Assembly (NCBI RefSeq): GCF_004323635.1
Contig: NZ_CP036515.1
Span: 372,001-436,000 of the forward strand
Direction of reading: 5' to 3'
DNA length: 64,000 bases
Source: Lichenihabitans psoromatis
GTDB lineage: Bacteria; Pseudomonadota; Alphaproteobacteria; Rhizobiales; Beijerinckiaceae
Shown in pieces: positions 28,962-39,656 of the stretch. Numbering within the stretch: the first letter of the stretch is position 1; each line of letters starts with the position of its first letter. The notes below the pieces were generated by a model. That model was not told where the DNA came from. It did not search any database and saw only the letters and a list, made by a program, of their open reading frames with translations. The translations under genes and the position numbers were made by a program.

Positions 28962-30235
28962 TGAGCAGGATTACGGCAGACGAAGGCCTGCAACCGGTTG
29001 CACCCGTTCCCACCGCGAAGACCGATCCGGGCACTCCGGGCTGGCGCGGCGTGCTGAAGCGCGGCAATTTCCGGGATTATGGTTTGTTGATCGCGCTTGC
29101 GGTCATCATGATCTTTTTCGAGATCAAGACGAACGGCGTGCTGTTCCAGCCGCTGAATCTCACCAACCTCATCCTGCAAAACAGCTACGTCGTCGTGATG
29201 GCGCTCGGCATGCTGCTGGTGATCGTGGCCGGCCATATCGACCTGTCGATCGGCTCCGTCGTGGGCTTCGTTGGCGCGCTCGCTGCGGTGCTGATGGTTC
29301 AGGGCCTGCATATCGGGCTCGATTTCATCGGCATCCCGATCGGCATCGACATTCCGCAGATGAACTACATCCCGGCCACGCTCATCTGCCTCGTCGTGGG
29401 CGGTCTGGTTGGCGCGGCGCAGGGATATTGGGTCGCCTATTTCAAGATCCCGAGCTTCATCGTCACTCTCGCGGGCATGCTCGTGTTCCGTGGATTGACG
29501 CTCGCGGTGCTGAACGGCGCCTCGGTCGGCCCGTTCCCGGACTTTTTCCAGCTGCTATCGAAGGGCTTCATCCCGAATTTTGCAGGCCCCTATACGTCCT
29601 TGCTGATCGGCGCGGTGCTGTTCTTGATCCTGCTTGGCGTCAGCCTGCGACGCCGGATGAACCGGCAAAGTCACGGCGTCGTGGTCGAGTCGATGGGCGC
29701 TTTCGCGCTTCGCAATGGCGTCATTGGCGTGGCGTTGCTCGGTTTCGCCTATCAGATGAGCGCTTATCGTGGCCTGCCGAACGTGCTGATCATCATGTTC
29801 GTGCTGATCATGCTGTATCGCTTCGTCACCAACCAGACCACGATCGGCCGACGCATCTACGCGCTCGGCGGCAATGCCAAAGCCGCCAAGCTGTCTGGCA
29901 TCAAGACCGAGCGGTTGACCTTCCTGACCTTCGTCAACATGGGCGTGTTGGCCGGGCTCGCCGGCATGATCTTCGCGGCACGCCTCAACACCGCGACCCC
30001 CAAGGGCGGTCTCGGCTTCGAACTCGACGTGATCGCAGCCTGTTTCATCGGTGGTGCATCGGCCGCTGGCGGCGTCGGTAAGGTCACCGGCGTCGTCATC
30101 GGGGCCTTCATCATCGGCGTGATGAACAACGGCATGTCGATCCTCGGCATCGGTATCGACTATCAGCAGGTCATCAAGGGCTTGGTGTTGCTCGGCGCCG
30201 TCTGCCTCGACGTCTACAACAAGAACAAAGGCTGA
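28961..30235 (+). CDS. gguB: Multiple-monosaccharide ABC importer permease, GguB/MmsB-like
   Basis: A 424-residue inner-membrane permease of the CUT2/BPD_transp_2 family with roughly ten or more helices. Typical segments are MALGMLLVIVAGHIDLSIGS, AAQGYWVAYFKIPSFIVTLA, GRRIYALGGNAKAAKLSGI and AACFIGGASAAGGVGKVTG. A TTG in frame one codon earlier exists, but the ATG at 28961 overlaps the gguA stop (TGATG) and is preferred. It completes the chvE-gguA-gguB importer. It ends 35 bases from the convergent DUF1203 gene, with no clear terminator. Confidence 0.92.
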   Translation: MSRITADEGLQPVAPVPTAKTDPGTPGWRGVLKRGNFRDYGLLIALAVIMIFFEIKTNGVLFQPLNLTNLILQNSYVVVMALGMLLVIVAGHIDLSIGSVVGFVGALAAVLMVQGLHIGLDFIGIPIGIDIPQMNYIPATLICLVVGGLVGAAQGYWVAYFKIPSFIVTLAGMLVFRGLTLAVLNGASVGPFPDFFQLLSKGFIPNFAGPYTSLLIGAVLFLILLGVSLRRRMNRQSHGVVVESMGAFALRNGVIGVALLGFAYQMSAYRGLPNVLIIMFVLIMLYRFVTNQTTIGRRIYALGGNAKAAKLSGIKTERLTFLTFVNMGVLAGLAGMIFAARLNTATPKGGLGFELDVIAACFIGGASAAGGVGKVTGVVIGAFIIGVMNNGMSILGIGIDYQQVIKGLVLLGAVCLDVYNKNKG

Positions 30236-30270
30236 GCGGCACCGAACCGCTGGCGGAGACCACCGACCTC

Positions 30271-30738
30271 TTAGTTGCGGTCGATTCGCGCGGCGTAGCA
30301 GCCGAAGGTCGCGTAATGGGCCTGAATGTAAGCGACGGACGGCAGCGCCATTAGCCGTTCGATCGCGATTTCGGCCTCGCCTCCGTCGGCCAACATGGCA
30401 TCGACCAGCATATTGTCTTGGCCGAAGCCCCGAAGCGAGAGCATCCGAGCTCTGAGCGCCGGTGGAATCGCGTCAACAGCCTCGTATCGATGGCTTTCGC
30501 CTTCGAGCACGAAGATTGCGTGGCTCGCGCGATAAGGGGTGTCGGCTGGTTGGTGAACGTAGTTCAGCAGCAAAACATCTTCACCGGGTCGGGCATCGCG
30601 AAGCTCGATCCTGTCCGGCATCCCGGATACTTCGGTCGCGCGAAAACGGATGATGCCCTGCCGCGCGAGATCGGCCTCGCCAAGGCCGAAAAGAGGCCTG
30701 AAGAGGTCCGGCGACAAACCGGTTATTCTGAATGACAT
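30271..30738 (-). CDS. DUF1203 domain protein
   Basis: A 155-residue protein covering the whole DUF1203 family length. It starts MSFRITGL and has the family's segments RIELRDARPGEDVLLLNYVH, SPYRAS-like (TPYRASHAIFVLEGES) and VAYIQAHYATFGCYAARI. Function is unknown; the family is found widely in proteobacteria as a small cytosolic protein. The start at 30738 has GGAG seven bases upstream; an ATG 12 codons earlier is without a comparable site. It stands alone, convergent with gguB and divergent from the hydrolase gene. Confidence 0.8.
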   Translation of the reverse strand: MSFRITGLSPDLFRPLFGLGEADLARQGIIRFRATEVSGMPDRIELRDARPGEDVLLLNYVHQPADTPYRASHAIFVLEGESHRYEAVDAIPPALRARMLSLRGFGQDNMLVDAMLADGGEAEIAIERLMALPSVAYIQAHYATFGCYAARIDRN

Positions 30739-30901
30739 GGTTGTTCTCCGCAGATCGAGACCAACCAGTCGCATGACGGCTCCGGTCGAAAACTCCGTTT
30801 CTTGCGGTCAATAGGGCCCAAGAGCGGCCGATGCGACGGAGCAGATTGTGTTTTGTGGAAGAGTGCGCGATCGTTGATGACTGCTTCAGCGGGACACGAC
30901 G

Positions 30902-32224
30902 ATGTCGCTGGCCGAGTTTTTCACAGCCGCTTGGGCTGACCGTTGGCCAGGACTGGTGCCGAACGCGCCATCGCGAGGTTTAACAGACTGGTCCTCGCCG
31001 CCGGCGGATGCGAGCTACGACCTATACATCGTCGAATTCGACGACCAAGGCCGCCCCTTCGAGCCGCAGGCGATCGACCGCATCATCGATCGTATCGATC
31101 TCACGACAAGCGATAGTGATCCGCTGATCATCGTCTTCGTTCACGGCTGGAAGCATAGCGCCGCCGACAGCGACGAAAACATGGAAAGCTTCAAGAGGCT
31201 TCTTCATGCGAGCGGTCACATCGAGCAGCTCCGCGCCGTCCCGGGAGCAAGGCCACGGCGCATCGTGGGGGTTTACGTCGGTTGGCGGGGACTGACATTT
31301 CACTGGCTTCAGATCGCACAGAATTTCACGTTCTTCGGCCGCAGCGAGGGCGCGCTTCGGGTCGCGCTCGGATCGGTCCGCGAACTTTTTGGCCGCCTCA
31401 GCCATATCCGCAACCGATCGATCGCGACCCATTCAGGGGCACGCCTCGTTCTGGCCGGGCATAGTTTCGGCGGCTTGATCGTCTACTCCGCGGTCGCTGA
31501 ATATTTGATCGGAAGCCTCGCTGCGGCGGATTCTGCAAGCGAACTCGTCAAGCCGTTCGGCGATCTCGTGTTGCTGATCAACCCGGCTTTCGAGGCGGCG
31601 CGTTACCTGCCGGTCCACGCCATGCTGCAGGCGCGGGCCTTTGCGCCGGGTCAGCAGCCTGTCTTTATGAGCATCACGGCCAGCAACGATCTTGCGACCG
31701 GCATGGCTTTTCCGGCTGGGCGCCTCTTTTGGCCCTACAAAGGGGCATCCACCAATGCGCTGGAACGCCAAGCTCGCGTCAACACGATGGGTCACGTGCC
31801 CTGGATGCGAACGCATGTCGTTTCCATGGGAACCGTGCAGCATCCAAAAGCCGGGAATGGACAGGGTCGTTTCGCCGATCTCCCAACGCTTGACGACGAC
31901 GACCGTAGCCGCTTGCTCAGCGCCGAGGATGCCGCATTTCGCGCCTTCCGGGATCGCTATACCGGACCGGATGGACGACTCGTCGCCGGGTGGACCCGCA
32001 CCTATAGCGCCGGAGCGGTTCTCCGGCAGACCGGGCCATCCAACATCGGCACCCCTGACCCGGAGTCGGCGGGCTCAGCCCCCGATAATCCATTCTGGGT
32101 CATCGAGGCTGCCCCCGAGATCGTCGATGGACACAACGGCATCTTCAAGATGGTGTTTCTGGATTTCCTGAGACAGGCGTTCGACGATACGATCCGCGCG
32201 CAAACGCCCGGCGAGACGCGCTAA
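30902..32224 (+). CDS. Alpha/beta-hydrolase-fold protein of unknown substrate
   Basis: A 440-residue protein without a signal peptide. The core fold is visible: strand IIVFVHGWKHS (oxyanion-hole HGW motif) near residue 78-88, and the nucleophile elbow LVLAGHSFGGLIVYSAVAEY with GHSFG around residues 188-192 (Ser nucleophile). The acid and His of the triad are less certain; a C-terminal GHNG motif is one candidate for the His. The middle (KGASTNALERQARVNTMGHV) and the Asp/Glu-rich later part match no family I can name. Enzymes with a VHGW plus GHSFGG arrangement are esterase- or lipase-like. It stands alone, 67 bases from the convergent RND gene, and has no recognisable partner. Confidence 0.6.
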   Translation: MSLAEFFTAAWADRWPGLVPNAPSRGLTDWSSPPADASYDLYIVEFDDQGRPFEPQAIDRIIDRIDLTTSDSDPLIIVFVHGWKHSAADSDENMESFKRLLHASGHIEQLRAVPGARPRRIVGVYVGWRGLTFHWLQIAQNFTFFGRSEGALRVALGSVRELFGRLSHIRNRSIATHSGARLVLAGHSFGGLIVYSAVAEYLIGSLAAADSASELVKPFGDLVLLINPAFEAARYLPVHAMLQARAFAPGQQPVFMSITASNDLATGMAFPAGRLFWPYKGASTNALERQARVNTMGHVPWMRTHVVSMGTVQHPKAGNGQGRFADLPTLDDDDRSRLLSAEDAAFRAFRDRYTGPDGRLVAGWTRTYSAGAVLRQTGPSNIGTPDPESAGSAPDNPFWVIEAAPEIVDGHNGIFKMVFLDFLRQAFDDTIRAQTPGETR

Positions 32225-32291
32225 GCATTCTTGCAACACGCTCGTTGGCCGGGCGCTGTGCTAGCCGCGAGTCGGGCCGACGCAGCCGCCG

Positions 32292-35200
32292 TTACGATGC
32301 CGGAGCGACGGGCGCCGGATGCTGGCCGTCGGCATCGTCGGCAACCCGCTTCGACCCATATTTGACGTCCGGATCGATGCCGCGACGTCGGTCGATCCAC
32401 TCCGAGAAATACTGGAACGTCACATAGAGCATCGGGATCACAAAGATGCCGATAAGGCTGGCCGCGATCATGCCGGCAAAGATAGGCGTCCCGACGTCAC
32501 GCCGGCTGACCGATGCTGCGCCATGGGCGATCACGAGCGGGACGAGCCCGAGCACGAAGGCGATCGAGGTCATGATGACGGCGCGGAAACGCATGCTCGC
32601 GCCGGCGATCGCCGAATCGATAATCGAATGTCCGGCCTCGCGTTGCTCCTTGGCGAATTCGACGATCAGAATGCCGTTCTTGGCCGCCAGCGCGATCAAC
32701 ACCACCAGACCGACCTGCGCGTAGAGATCGAGCACCAGACCACCCACGATGATGCCGATGAAGGCCCCGAACACACCGACCGCGACGGAGAGCAGCACCG
32801 GGATCGGGATGATCCAGCTTTCATAAAGGCTGACCAGAAACAGGTAGGCGAAGAGAATCGCTAGCCCGAGCACGACGCTGGTTTGTCCGTTGGCTTGATA
32901 TTCCTGATAGGCCGTGCCGGTCCATTCGTAGCTATAGCCGTTCGGCAGAGTCTTGTTCGACGTCTCCGCCATGGCCGCGAGGGCTGCGCCGGATGAAACG
33001 CCCGCAGCCGGACTGCCCTGGATCGGGATCGCGCGATAGTTGTTGTAGCGCGTGATCACCTGCGGCCCTTGCACGACTCGCAGCGAGGCGAGCGATCGCA
33101 ATGGCACGTCCGCGCCTTGCTTGTTCTTGACGTAGAGCTGCCAGATCGACTCGATGTCTCGCCGATCCTTGGCTTCACCCTCGATATTGACCTGCCAGGT
33201 ACGGCCGTAGAGGTTGAAGTTGTTGATGTAGGTGCCGCCCAGCGAGGATTGCAGCACGTTAAAGATATCGCCGATATTGACCCCGAGCGCGCTGGCTTTT
33301 TCGCGGTCGATGTCGAGGTAAAGGGATGGGTTGGAGGCCGTGAACGTCGTGAAGACGCGGGCGAGCTGCTTGTCGCCGTTGGCGGCCGCCACTAGCCCCT
33401 GCGCGACATTGCCCATCACGGCCGGATCCTGACCTTCGAGCGCTTCGAGATCATATTCGAAGCCGCCGCCGGTCGACAGACCGATGATCGGCGGCAGGTT
33501 GAACGCGATCACGTTGCCGGTGCGGATCTGCTGCGCGGCCCCGAACACACGACCGATCATCGCCTGAACGGAATCCGCCGCCGCGGTCCGGTCCTCGAAG
33601 GGTTTGAGGCGCACCACCATGAAGCCGGCGTTCGGCTCACTCACGCTGTCGAGGAACGAGAATCCGATGACCGAGAAGGTGTCGGCGACCTGCGGCATCT
33701 TCAGCAGCATGTCTTCCATCGTCTTCACGGTTTCGCTCGTGCGCGACACAGACGCGCCATCCGGAAGCTGAATCACGACGAAGAAGGCGCCTTGATCTTC
33801 CTCAGGTAGAAACCCGGTCGGCGTTCGCGCGGCCGCAAAGTAGATGCCGACCGCGAACCCGCCGATGATCAGCAGGCTGATCACGCTGAATCGGACCAGC
33901 CGCTTCACCACAGATGTGTAGCCATGCCGCGTCTTATCGATCCCGCCCAGCACCTTCCCCATGATGCCACCCTTGTGGCTGCCAGGGCGAAGAAAGACGC
34001 CGCAGAGCGCGGGCGAAAGCGTCAAAGCATTGACGGCCGAGATCAACATCGCGATCGAGATCGTCACGGCGCATTGGCGAAAGAGGATGCCGGTCAAGCC
34101 CGGAATAAAGGCGATGGGTACGAACACCGACAGCAACACCAGCGTGATCGCGATGATCGGCGCCGTGATCTCCCCCATGGCCTTCTTGGTGGCCTGTTTC
34201 GGCGTGAGGCTCGGGTCCTCTTCCATGACCCGTTCGACATTCTCGACCACCACGATCGCGTCGTCGACCACGATGCCGATGGCCAGCACCATCGCGAGCA
34301 GCGACACCGTATTGGCCGAATAGCCAATGACCAGAAGCACCGCGAACGTCCCGATCAGGCTCACCGGCACCGCGACCGCCGGAATGATCGTGGCGCGGAA
34401 GTTGCCCAGGAACAGGAACACCACGATCACGACCAGAACGAAGGCTTCGGCAATCGTCTTCAGCACCTCGTGGATCGTGTCGGTCACGAAGGTCGTCGAG
34501 TCATAAACGGTCTTGTATTTCAGACCCTCGGGGAATCGCGGCGACAGTTTGGCCAGCGTCGCGTTGACGGCGGCTGCGGTCTGCACCGCATTGGCACCCG
34601 GCGACAGATAGATGCCGAGCGCCACGGCGGGCTTTCCGTCGAGCCGGCTGAAATTGTCGGAATTCTGGGCGCCCATTTCGACGCGCGCCACATCGCTGAC
34701 GCGGAGCAGCGATCCATCCGGGTTGGCTCGAACCACGATCGCGCCAAACTCCTCCGGCGTGGTCAAACGGCCCTTTGTCTGAAGGTTGAATTGGAACTGC
34801 TGATCGTTGTCGATCGGTTGAGCGCCGATGCGTCCAACCGGAGCCTGGACGTTTTGCGACTCGATCGCGTTGATGATTTCAGAGGGCGCCATGCCGAGAT
34901 TGTTCAAACGCTGGACGTCGAACCAGATCCGCATGGAATATTTGAGCTTGCCAAACAGCGAAGCCTGACCAACACCGGGCGTCCGCGACAACTCATCGAG
35001 CACGTTGATGGTGGCGTAATTCGTGATGAAGAGCGGGTCTTGCTGACCGTTGTCGCTATAGAACATCATGAATTGCAGGACCGCCGACGAGCGCTTCTGC
35101 ACCGTCAGACCCTGCAGCTGCACCTCGCTCGGCAACTGGGACAAGGCGGTCTGGACGCGGTTGTTGACGTTGACCGTGTCGATGTTCGGATCCGACCCCA

Positions 35201-35489
35201 GCGCGAACGATACCGTCAGATTGTAACTGCCATCGTTGCCGCTCGACGACTTCATGTAGAGCATCTGGTCGACGCCGACGATCTGCGCTTCCAGCGGCTG
35301 CGCCACCGCGCTTTCGACGACCGAGGCCGACGCACCGGGATAGTTGGCGGTCACCTGAACCTGGGGCGGCACGATATCGGGAAATTGCGAGACCGGGATG
35401 CGGGTCAGCGCCAAGCCGCCCGCGATCGTGATGATGATCGCGATCACGATGGCGAGCCGGGGGCGATCGACGAAGACGGAAGAGATCAT
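32292..35489 (-). CDS. RND efflux transporter, HAE1 (AcrB/MexB) family
   Basis: A 1065-residue inner-membrane drug/proton antiporter of normal length. A first helix follows the N-terminus ([20 protein letters not shown]), and large periplasmic loops carry the porter domain ([19 protein letters not shown]). The helix 4 proton-relay pair is in [20 protein letters not shown] (two Asp), and the helix 10 Lys in [19 protein letters not shown]. These mark an active HAE1 pump for hydrophobic compounds. It lies downstream of the membrane-fusion gene with 79 bases between. No outer-membrane channel and no TetR/MarR regulator gene lie beside it, so the pump must use a channel encoded elsewhere. Confidence 0.95.
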   Translation of the reverse strand: MISSVFVDRPRLAIVIAIIITIAGGLALTRIPVSQFPDIVPPQVQVTANYPGASASVVESAVAQPLEAQIVGVDQMLYMKSSSGNDGSYNLTVSFALGSDPNIDTVNVNNRVQTALSQLPSEVQLQGLTVQKRSSAVLQFMMFYSDNGQQDPLFITNYATINVLDELSRTPGVGQASLFGKLKYSMRIWFDVQRLNNLGMAPSEIINAIESQNVQAPVGRIGAQPIDNDQQFQFNLQTKGRLTTPEEFGAIVVRANPDGSLLRVSDVARVEMGAQNSDNFSRLDGKPAVALGIYLSPGANAVQTAAAVNATLAKLSPRFPEGLKYKTVYDSTTFVTDTIHEVLKTIAEAFVLVVIVVFLFLGNFRATIIPAVAVPVSLIGTFAVLLVIGYSANTVSLLAMVLAIGIVVDDAIVVVENVERVMEEDPSLTPKQATKKAMGEITAPIIAITLVLLSVFVPIAFIPGLTGILFRQCAVTISIAMLISAVNALTLSPALCGVFLRPGSHKGGIMGKVLGGIDKTRHGYTSVVKRLVRFSVISLLIIGGFAVGIYFAAARTPTGFLPEEDQGAFFVVIQLPDGASVSRTSETVKTMEDMLLKMPQVADTFSVIGFSFLDSVSEPNAGFMVVRLKPFEDRTAAADSVQAMIGRVFGAAQQIRTGNVIAFNLPPIIGLSTGGGFEYDLEALEGQDPAVMGNVAQGLVAAANGDKQLARVFTTFTASNPSLYLDIDREKASALGVNIGDIFNVLQSSLGGTYINNFNLYGRTWQVNIEGEAKDRRDIESIWQLYVKNKQGADVPLRSLASLRVVQGPQVITRYNNYRAIPIQGSPAAGVSSGAALAAMAETSNKTLPNGYSYEWTGTAYQEYQANGQTSVVLGLAILFAYLFLVSLYESWIIPIPVLLSVAVGVFGAFIGIIVGGLVLDLYAQVGLVVLIALAAKNGILIVEFAKEQREAGHSIIDSAIAGASMRFRAVIMTSIAFVLGLVPLVIAHGAASVSRRDVGTPIFAGMIAASLIGIFVIPMLYVTFQYFSEWIDRRRGIDPDVKYGSKRVADDADGQHPAPVAPAS

Positions 35490-35568
35490 GGCGTGAAGAT
35501 CCGGCGGGGCAGCGGGCGTGCGAAGCCGCCCTGATCGCGATGGAAGAGGTGGACGGGCGTGAGCGCCG

Positions 35569-36729
35569 TCACGGAGCCGGTTTCTGAGCCTGTTCGGCTG
35601 CCGTCGGCGCGGCCGGCGCCGGTGCCACGGTTTGACCCGGCTTGACCTTCTGAATGCCTTCCACCACGACCGACTGGCCCTCTTTCAGTCCCGCGATCAC
35701 GCCCGCCATCGTTGGGGTCGACTGCCCAAGCTTGATCTGCGTCTTGATGGCCTTGTTGTCGTCGCCCACCACATAGACCGAGTCGCCGAGTTGATCGGTC
35801 ATGATGGCGGCGCGCGGAACCGACAGCACCTCGACGGGTTGAACACCCTCGAGCAGGACTTGGATAAACTCGCCGTCGACGAGTTCGCGTGTGACCGACC
35901 CCTCCGTCTGCTGCGCCAGCGGCGGATTGGCGATGGTGCCGCGTAAGGTGATCGTGTCGGTCGACGCCGCGATCGTGTTGTCGACGAAATTGACGTTGCC
36001 GATCTGCGAATAGGTACGGCCATCGGGCAGAATGATCCTGATCTGAACCGCGGCCGTGCCCTTCCCCGCGTAACGCGAGCGGAGCTCGAGGGCACTGCGG
36101 ACCGAGATCGGGAATACGACATACATCGGATCCTGCCGCACGATGGTGGCCAGCGTGCCGCTGCTCGGACTGACGACGTTACCGGCCGTGATCGCGGTGC
36201 GGCCGATCTTGCCGTCGATCGGCGCCGCGATCGTCGTATAGCCGAGCTGGATCTGCGAGGTCCGCAGATTGGCTTTGGCGGCGAGCAACTGGCCCTGAAG
36301 ATTGCCCTGATTGGCCTTTGCGGTATCGACGTTGGATTGTTGTCCGGCCGGCGAACTCAGGAGCGTCGTCGCACGCTCCAAAACGATGTTGGCGTTTTGC
36401 AGTTGCGCCTGGATCTGATCGATCGTGGCCTGTTTGGCGGCCACATCGGCTTCGAAAGGCGGCCGCTCGAGACGATAGAGCACGTCCCCCTTCTTGACCT
36501 CCTGGCCTTCCTTGAACACGATCTGGTCGATGAAGGCGGTCACGCGAGCCACGAGGTTGACCTGCTCGACGGCCTGGATGCGGCCGATGAAGCGCTCGGT
36601 CTCCACGATCGGGATTTTGCCGACCTTGACAATACCGACGGCCGGCGGAGGCGCGGCAGGCGCCTGGGCGTGGGCGACGCCCGTCAGGAGCAAAGCCGAC
36701 ACACCAACAATCGTAAGCAAACGGACCAT
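35569..36729 (-). CDS. RND efflux membrane-fusion (periplasmic adaptor) protein
   Basis: A 386-residue adaptor with a signal peptide ([20 protein letters not shown]; no lipobox Cys, so probably a Sec-exported protein). Order of parts: a barrel-sandwich half ([20 protein letters not shown]), an alpha-helical hairpin ([20 protein letters not shown]), the second lipoyl half ([18 protein letters not shown]), beta-barrel and membrane-proximal domains, and a Pro/Ala-rich tail. It links the RND pump to an outer-membrane channel. The start at 36729 has GAGG five bases ahead; the longer in-frame start lacks signal-peptide character. It is the promoter-proximal gene of the two-gene efflux unit. Confidence 0.93.
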   Translation of the reverse strand: MVRLLTIVGVSALLLTGVAHAQAPAAPPPAVGIVKVGKIPIVETERFIGRIQAVEQVNLVARVTAFIDQIVFKEGQEVKKGDVLYRLERPPFEADVAAKQATIDQIQAQLQNANIVLERATTLLSSPAGQQSNVDTAKANQGNLQGQLLAAKANLRTSQIQLGYTTIAAPIDGKIGRTAITAGNVVSPSSGTLATIVRQDPMYVVFPISVRSALELRSRYAGKGTAAVQIRIILPDGRTYSQIGNVNFVDNTIAASTDTITLRGTIANPPLAQQTEGSVTRELVDGEFIQVLLEGVQPVEVLSVPRAAIMTDQLGDSVYVVGDDNKAIKTQIKLGQSTPTMAGVIAGLKEGQSVVVEGIQKVKPGQTVAPAPAAPTAAEQAQKPAP

Positions 36730-36945
36730 CAAGACCTCGTTACGAGAACGAACCGGTTTGACCGGGCGGACGAGCACATTCAGCGCGTCGCAAAACCATG
36801 AGATCCCGGCAGGACACTCGGGCATCACCCCCGCCCCTCACGCCTTGGCGGAGCGAAGGATCACCTGCCTCCTCTTGACCTGATCACCATTCCGGCCACC
36901 GGTAAAATCTTACGACGCCCGGCTGCTTTCGCATTTTCGACCGCC

Positions 36946-36972
36946 AAAGAAAAGCCCCGCCGAAGCGGGGCT
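36946..36972 (-). terminator. Rho-independent terminator of the GCG_CRPN gene
   Basis: AGCCCCGC (36953-36960) pairs with GCGGGGCT (36965-36972) around a CGAA loop, and the plus-strand A-rich AAAGAAAA (36946-36953) gives a U tail on the minus strand. Confidence 0.8.
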
Positions 36973-36992
36973 CAAGGGATCGGTGATCAGCC

Positions 36993-37283
36993 TTAGCGGC
37001 AGACGCGGCGCGGCCCATACGGGGTCTCGCGGATAAAGCAACGCCGTCCGCCGTAGTAAGGGCGCGGACCGTAGAAGGGCCGCGCGTAGACCGGGCCGCC
37101 ATTGCCTTTGCAATAGCCATAGTTGGAACGATGACCGAATGGTCCGCAACCATCACGAACCAAGGTCACCGCGGGAGCATCGCCGAGTTGCAACGCATTG
37201 CTGAGCGGCATCGCTTCGGCGCCAACCGCCCCGAGGCCGAACATCATTACGGCTGCGGCCGCCAATCCAAGGGTCTTGCGCAT
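36993..37283 (-). CDS. Small secreted GCG_CRPN-type protein
   Basis: A 96-residue exported protein. Signal peptide: GLAAAAVMMFGLGAVGAEA. The mature part has LVRDGCGPFGHRSNYGYCKG, the GCG prefix of the GCG_CRPN family (Cys-Gly-Pro motif before Arg/Pro/Asn/Tyr-rich repeats), followed by an Arg/Tyr/Gly-rich tail (RPFYGPRPYYGGRRCF). Four Cys suggest disulfides in the periplasm. The family is widespread and of unknown function in Methylobacterium/Beijerinckia-type bacteria. The start at 37283 has AAGG seven bases upstream. It is a single-gene unit with its own terminator. Confidence 0.75.
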   Translation of the reverse strand: MRKTLGLAAAAVMMFGLGAVGAEAMPLSNALQLGDAPAVTLVRDGCGPFGHRSNYGYCKGNGGPVYARPFYGPRPYYGGRRCFIRETPYGPRRVCR

Positions 37284-37531
37284 AATTACACCTTTCTTGC
37301 TCTGATCGGGTGCGCCCCGGTCGAGCCTAAGCTCCACACCCATAACACCGCAACCGGGCCTCTTGGTTCCCCGACGCGCCTGCGGTCGCGCGAAAGGTGC
37401 TTAAAAGTTTCTCAATTTTGGGGCTGTCGCAGGCGCATCGCCGCAAGCCCGCACCTTGAATTGACCACGAGCCGTGGCTTGATAAGACAAGGTGCCGGGT
37501 TGTCCGCGCCATCGCCCTCCCGAGAGCTCCC

Positions 37532-39613
37532 GTGTCTAATCTTCCGACCACCACCGCTATGCGCCAGCCCTCCGACAACCCATTCTTTGCCGAATGGGAC
37601 ACGCCTTTCGGCATTGCGCCCTTTCATGACATCCGGCCAGAGCATTTCGTCCCGGCCTTCGAGCGCGGCATGGCCGAGAATGCTGCCGATATCGCGGCCA
37701 TCGTTGCTGACCCGACAGCGCCGAGTTTCGACAACACGATCAAGCCGCTGGAACGGGCGGGCCTGCTTCTCAGCCGCGTCAACCGCGTGTTCTGGAACCT
37801 GACGGGGGCCAACACCAATCCGGCGTTGCAGGCCATCGAACGGGAGATTTCTCCGGTCCTGGCCAAGCACTATCAGGCCATCACCATGGATCAGGGCCTG
37901 TTTGCGCGTGTCGAGGCGGTGGACCGTCTGCGCGGCACGCTCGACCTCGATGAAGAGCAGGCGCGGGTCCTCGATCTCACGATCGAGGGTTTCGTGCGCG
38001 GCGGCGCAAAGCTCGATGCGAACGACAGGCAGAAGCTGACCGCCATCGTCGAACGTTTGGCGGTGCTCGGCACGTCGTTCAGCCAAAATGTCCTGGCGGA
38101 CGAAAAAGCCTATGAGCTCGTCCTCGAGGGCGAAGCGGATCTTGCCGGCCTCCCCCCTGCCCTGCGGGATGCCGCCGCACAAGCCGCGACCGAACGCGGT
38201 CACCCCGGTGGTTCCGTCATCACGCTCTCGCGGTCGCTGGTGGTGCCGTTCCTTCAATTCTCAAGCCGCCGCGACCTCCGCGAGAAGGCTTATGCGGCAT
38301 GGACCAAGCGCGGCGAAAACGCCGACCAACATGATAACCGCGCCATCGTGGCCGAAACCGTCAAACTCCGCGCCGAGCGTGCGGCTCTCCTCGGGTTTCC
38401 GAGCTTTGCGCATTACAAGCTCGACGACACGATGGCGAAAACTCCTGACGCGGTTCGCGATCTTCTCGACCGGGTCTGGATCAAAGCGCGGGAGCGGGCC
38501 GAGGTCGAGGCGAAAGATCTTGAAGCCACGATCGCCGCGGAAGGTGGCAATTTCGCCCTCGCCGGGCATGACTGGCGCTACTATTCGGAGAAGGTGCGCC
38601 ACGCCCGCTATGACATCGACGATGCCGAGGTCCGCGCCTATTTCGCGCTTGATAATATCATCGCGGCGGCCTTCGACACCGCACATCGGCTGTTCGGGCT
38701 GACGTTCACCGAGCGCCGCGACGTTCCGGTCTACCATCCGGACGTGCGCGCCTTCGATGTCACCGACGGCGATGGGCACCATGTCGCGTTGTTTCTCGGT
38801 GACTATTTCGCCCGATCGTCGAAGCGCAGCGGTGCGTGGAACTCCGGGTTCCGCGTCCAGGAGCGGATGGACGGCGAGGTGAGGCCGATCGTCGTCAACG
38901 TCATGAATTTCGCCAAGGGCGGGCAGGACGAACCGAGCCTGCTCAACATCGACGATGCGCGAACGCTCTTCCATGAATTCGGCCATGCGCTGCACTGCAT
39001 GTTGTCCGACGTGACCTATCCGTCGATCGCGGGCACTAGCGTGTCGCGCGACTTCGTCGAATTCCCCTCGCAACTCTACGAGCACTGGATCATGCAGCCG
39101 ACGGTGTTGAAGCGTTTCGCGCGCCATGCCGTCACGGGCGAGCCGATCCCCGATCACCTGATCGAGCGGATCAAGCAAGCCCGCAACTTCAACCAGGGTT
39201 TCGCCACGGTCGAATATTGCGCCTCGGCCTATGTGGATCTCGACTTCCATCTGCTGTCGCCAGAGGCGGCCGCCGCCGTCGATGCCGGACAATTCGAGCG
39301 GGACAGTCTCGCTCAAATCGGGATGCCGACCGCCATCGTGATGCGCCATCGCACGCCCCACTTTTCCCATGTGTTCTCCGGCGACGGCTATTCGGCCGGA
39401 TATTATTCCTATCTCTGGTCAGAAGTGCTTGATGCCGACGGCTTCGGGGCGTTCGAGGAAGCCGGCGACATTTTCGATCCGACTGTCGCCAAGAAGCTCC
39501 GCGACTATGTCTATGCGGCGGGGTCGCGGCGCGATCCGGCCGAAGCCTATCGGTTGTTCCGGGGGCGCATGCCCGATCCGGCGACGCTGCTTGAGAAGCG
39601 TGGACTGAGCTGA
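37532..39613 (+). CDS. M3-family peptidase (oligopeptidase A / peptidyl-dipeptidase Dcp type)
   Basis: A 693-residue cytosolic zinc metallopeptidase. The thimet-oligopeptidase catalytic motif HEFGHALH is at residues 481-488 (two Zn ligands and the catalytic Glu), with the third ligand expected in the downstream acidic segment near SRDFVEFPSQLYEHW. The typical N-terminus (NPFFAEWDTPFGIAPFHDI) and the M3 C-terminal HFSHVFSGDGYSAGYYSYLW are present. It degrades short peptides and signal-peptide fragments. GTG at 37532, preceded by GAGAG, is used; ATG at 37559 is a possible later start. The next gene (helicase) follows after 43 bases on the same strand. Confidence 0.93.
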   Translation: MSNLPTTTAMRQPSDNPFFAEWDTPFGIAPFHDIRPEHFVPAFERGMAENAADIAAIVADPTAPSFDNTIKPLERAGLLLSRVNRVFWNLTGANTNPALQAIEREISPVLAKHYQAITMDQGLFARVEAVDRLRGTLDLDEEQARVLDLTIEGFVRGGAKLDANDRQKLTAIVERLAVLGTSFSQNVLADEKAYELVLEGEADLAGLPPALRDAAAQAATERGHPGGSVITLSRSLVVPFLQFSSRRDLREKAYAAWTKRGENADQHDNRAIVAETVKLRAERAALLGFPSFAHYKLDDTMAKTPDAVRDLLDRVWIKARERAEVEAKDLEATIAAEGGNFALAGHDWRYYSEKVRHARYDIDDAEVRAYFALDNIIAAAFDTAHRLFGLTFTERRDVPVYHPDVRAFDVTDGDGHHVALFLGDYFARSSKRSGAWNSGFRVQERMDGEVRPIVVNVMNFAKGGQDEPSLLNIDDARTLFHEFGHALHCMLSDVTYPSIAGTSVSRDFVEFPSQLYEHWIMQPTVLKRFARHAVTGEPIPDHLIERIKQARNFNQGFATVEYCASAYVDLDFHLLSPEAAAAVDAGQFERDSLAQIGMPTAIVMRHRTPHFSHVFSGDGYSAGYYSYLWSEVLDADGFGAFEEAGDIFDPTVAKKLRDYVYAAGSRRDPAEAYRLFRGRMPDPATLLEKRGLS

Positions 39614-39656
39614 GCGTGGCAAAACGGGATGGCGCCTCGCGCCGACGAGGCTCGCC

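Noticed and set aside
33924..35534. A 536-codon rightward frame opposite the RND transporter gene
   Set aside because: Antisense shadow of the RND frame; composition is skewed (Arg, His, Asp) and there is no domain or ribosome-binding site.
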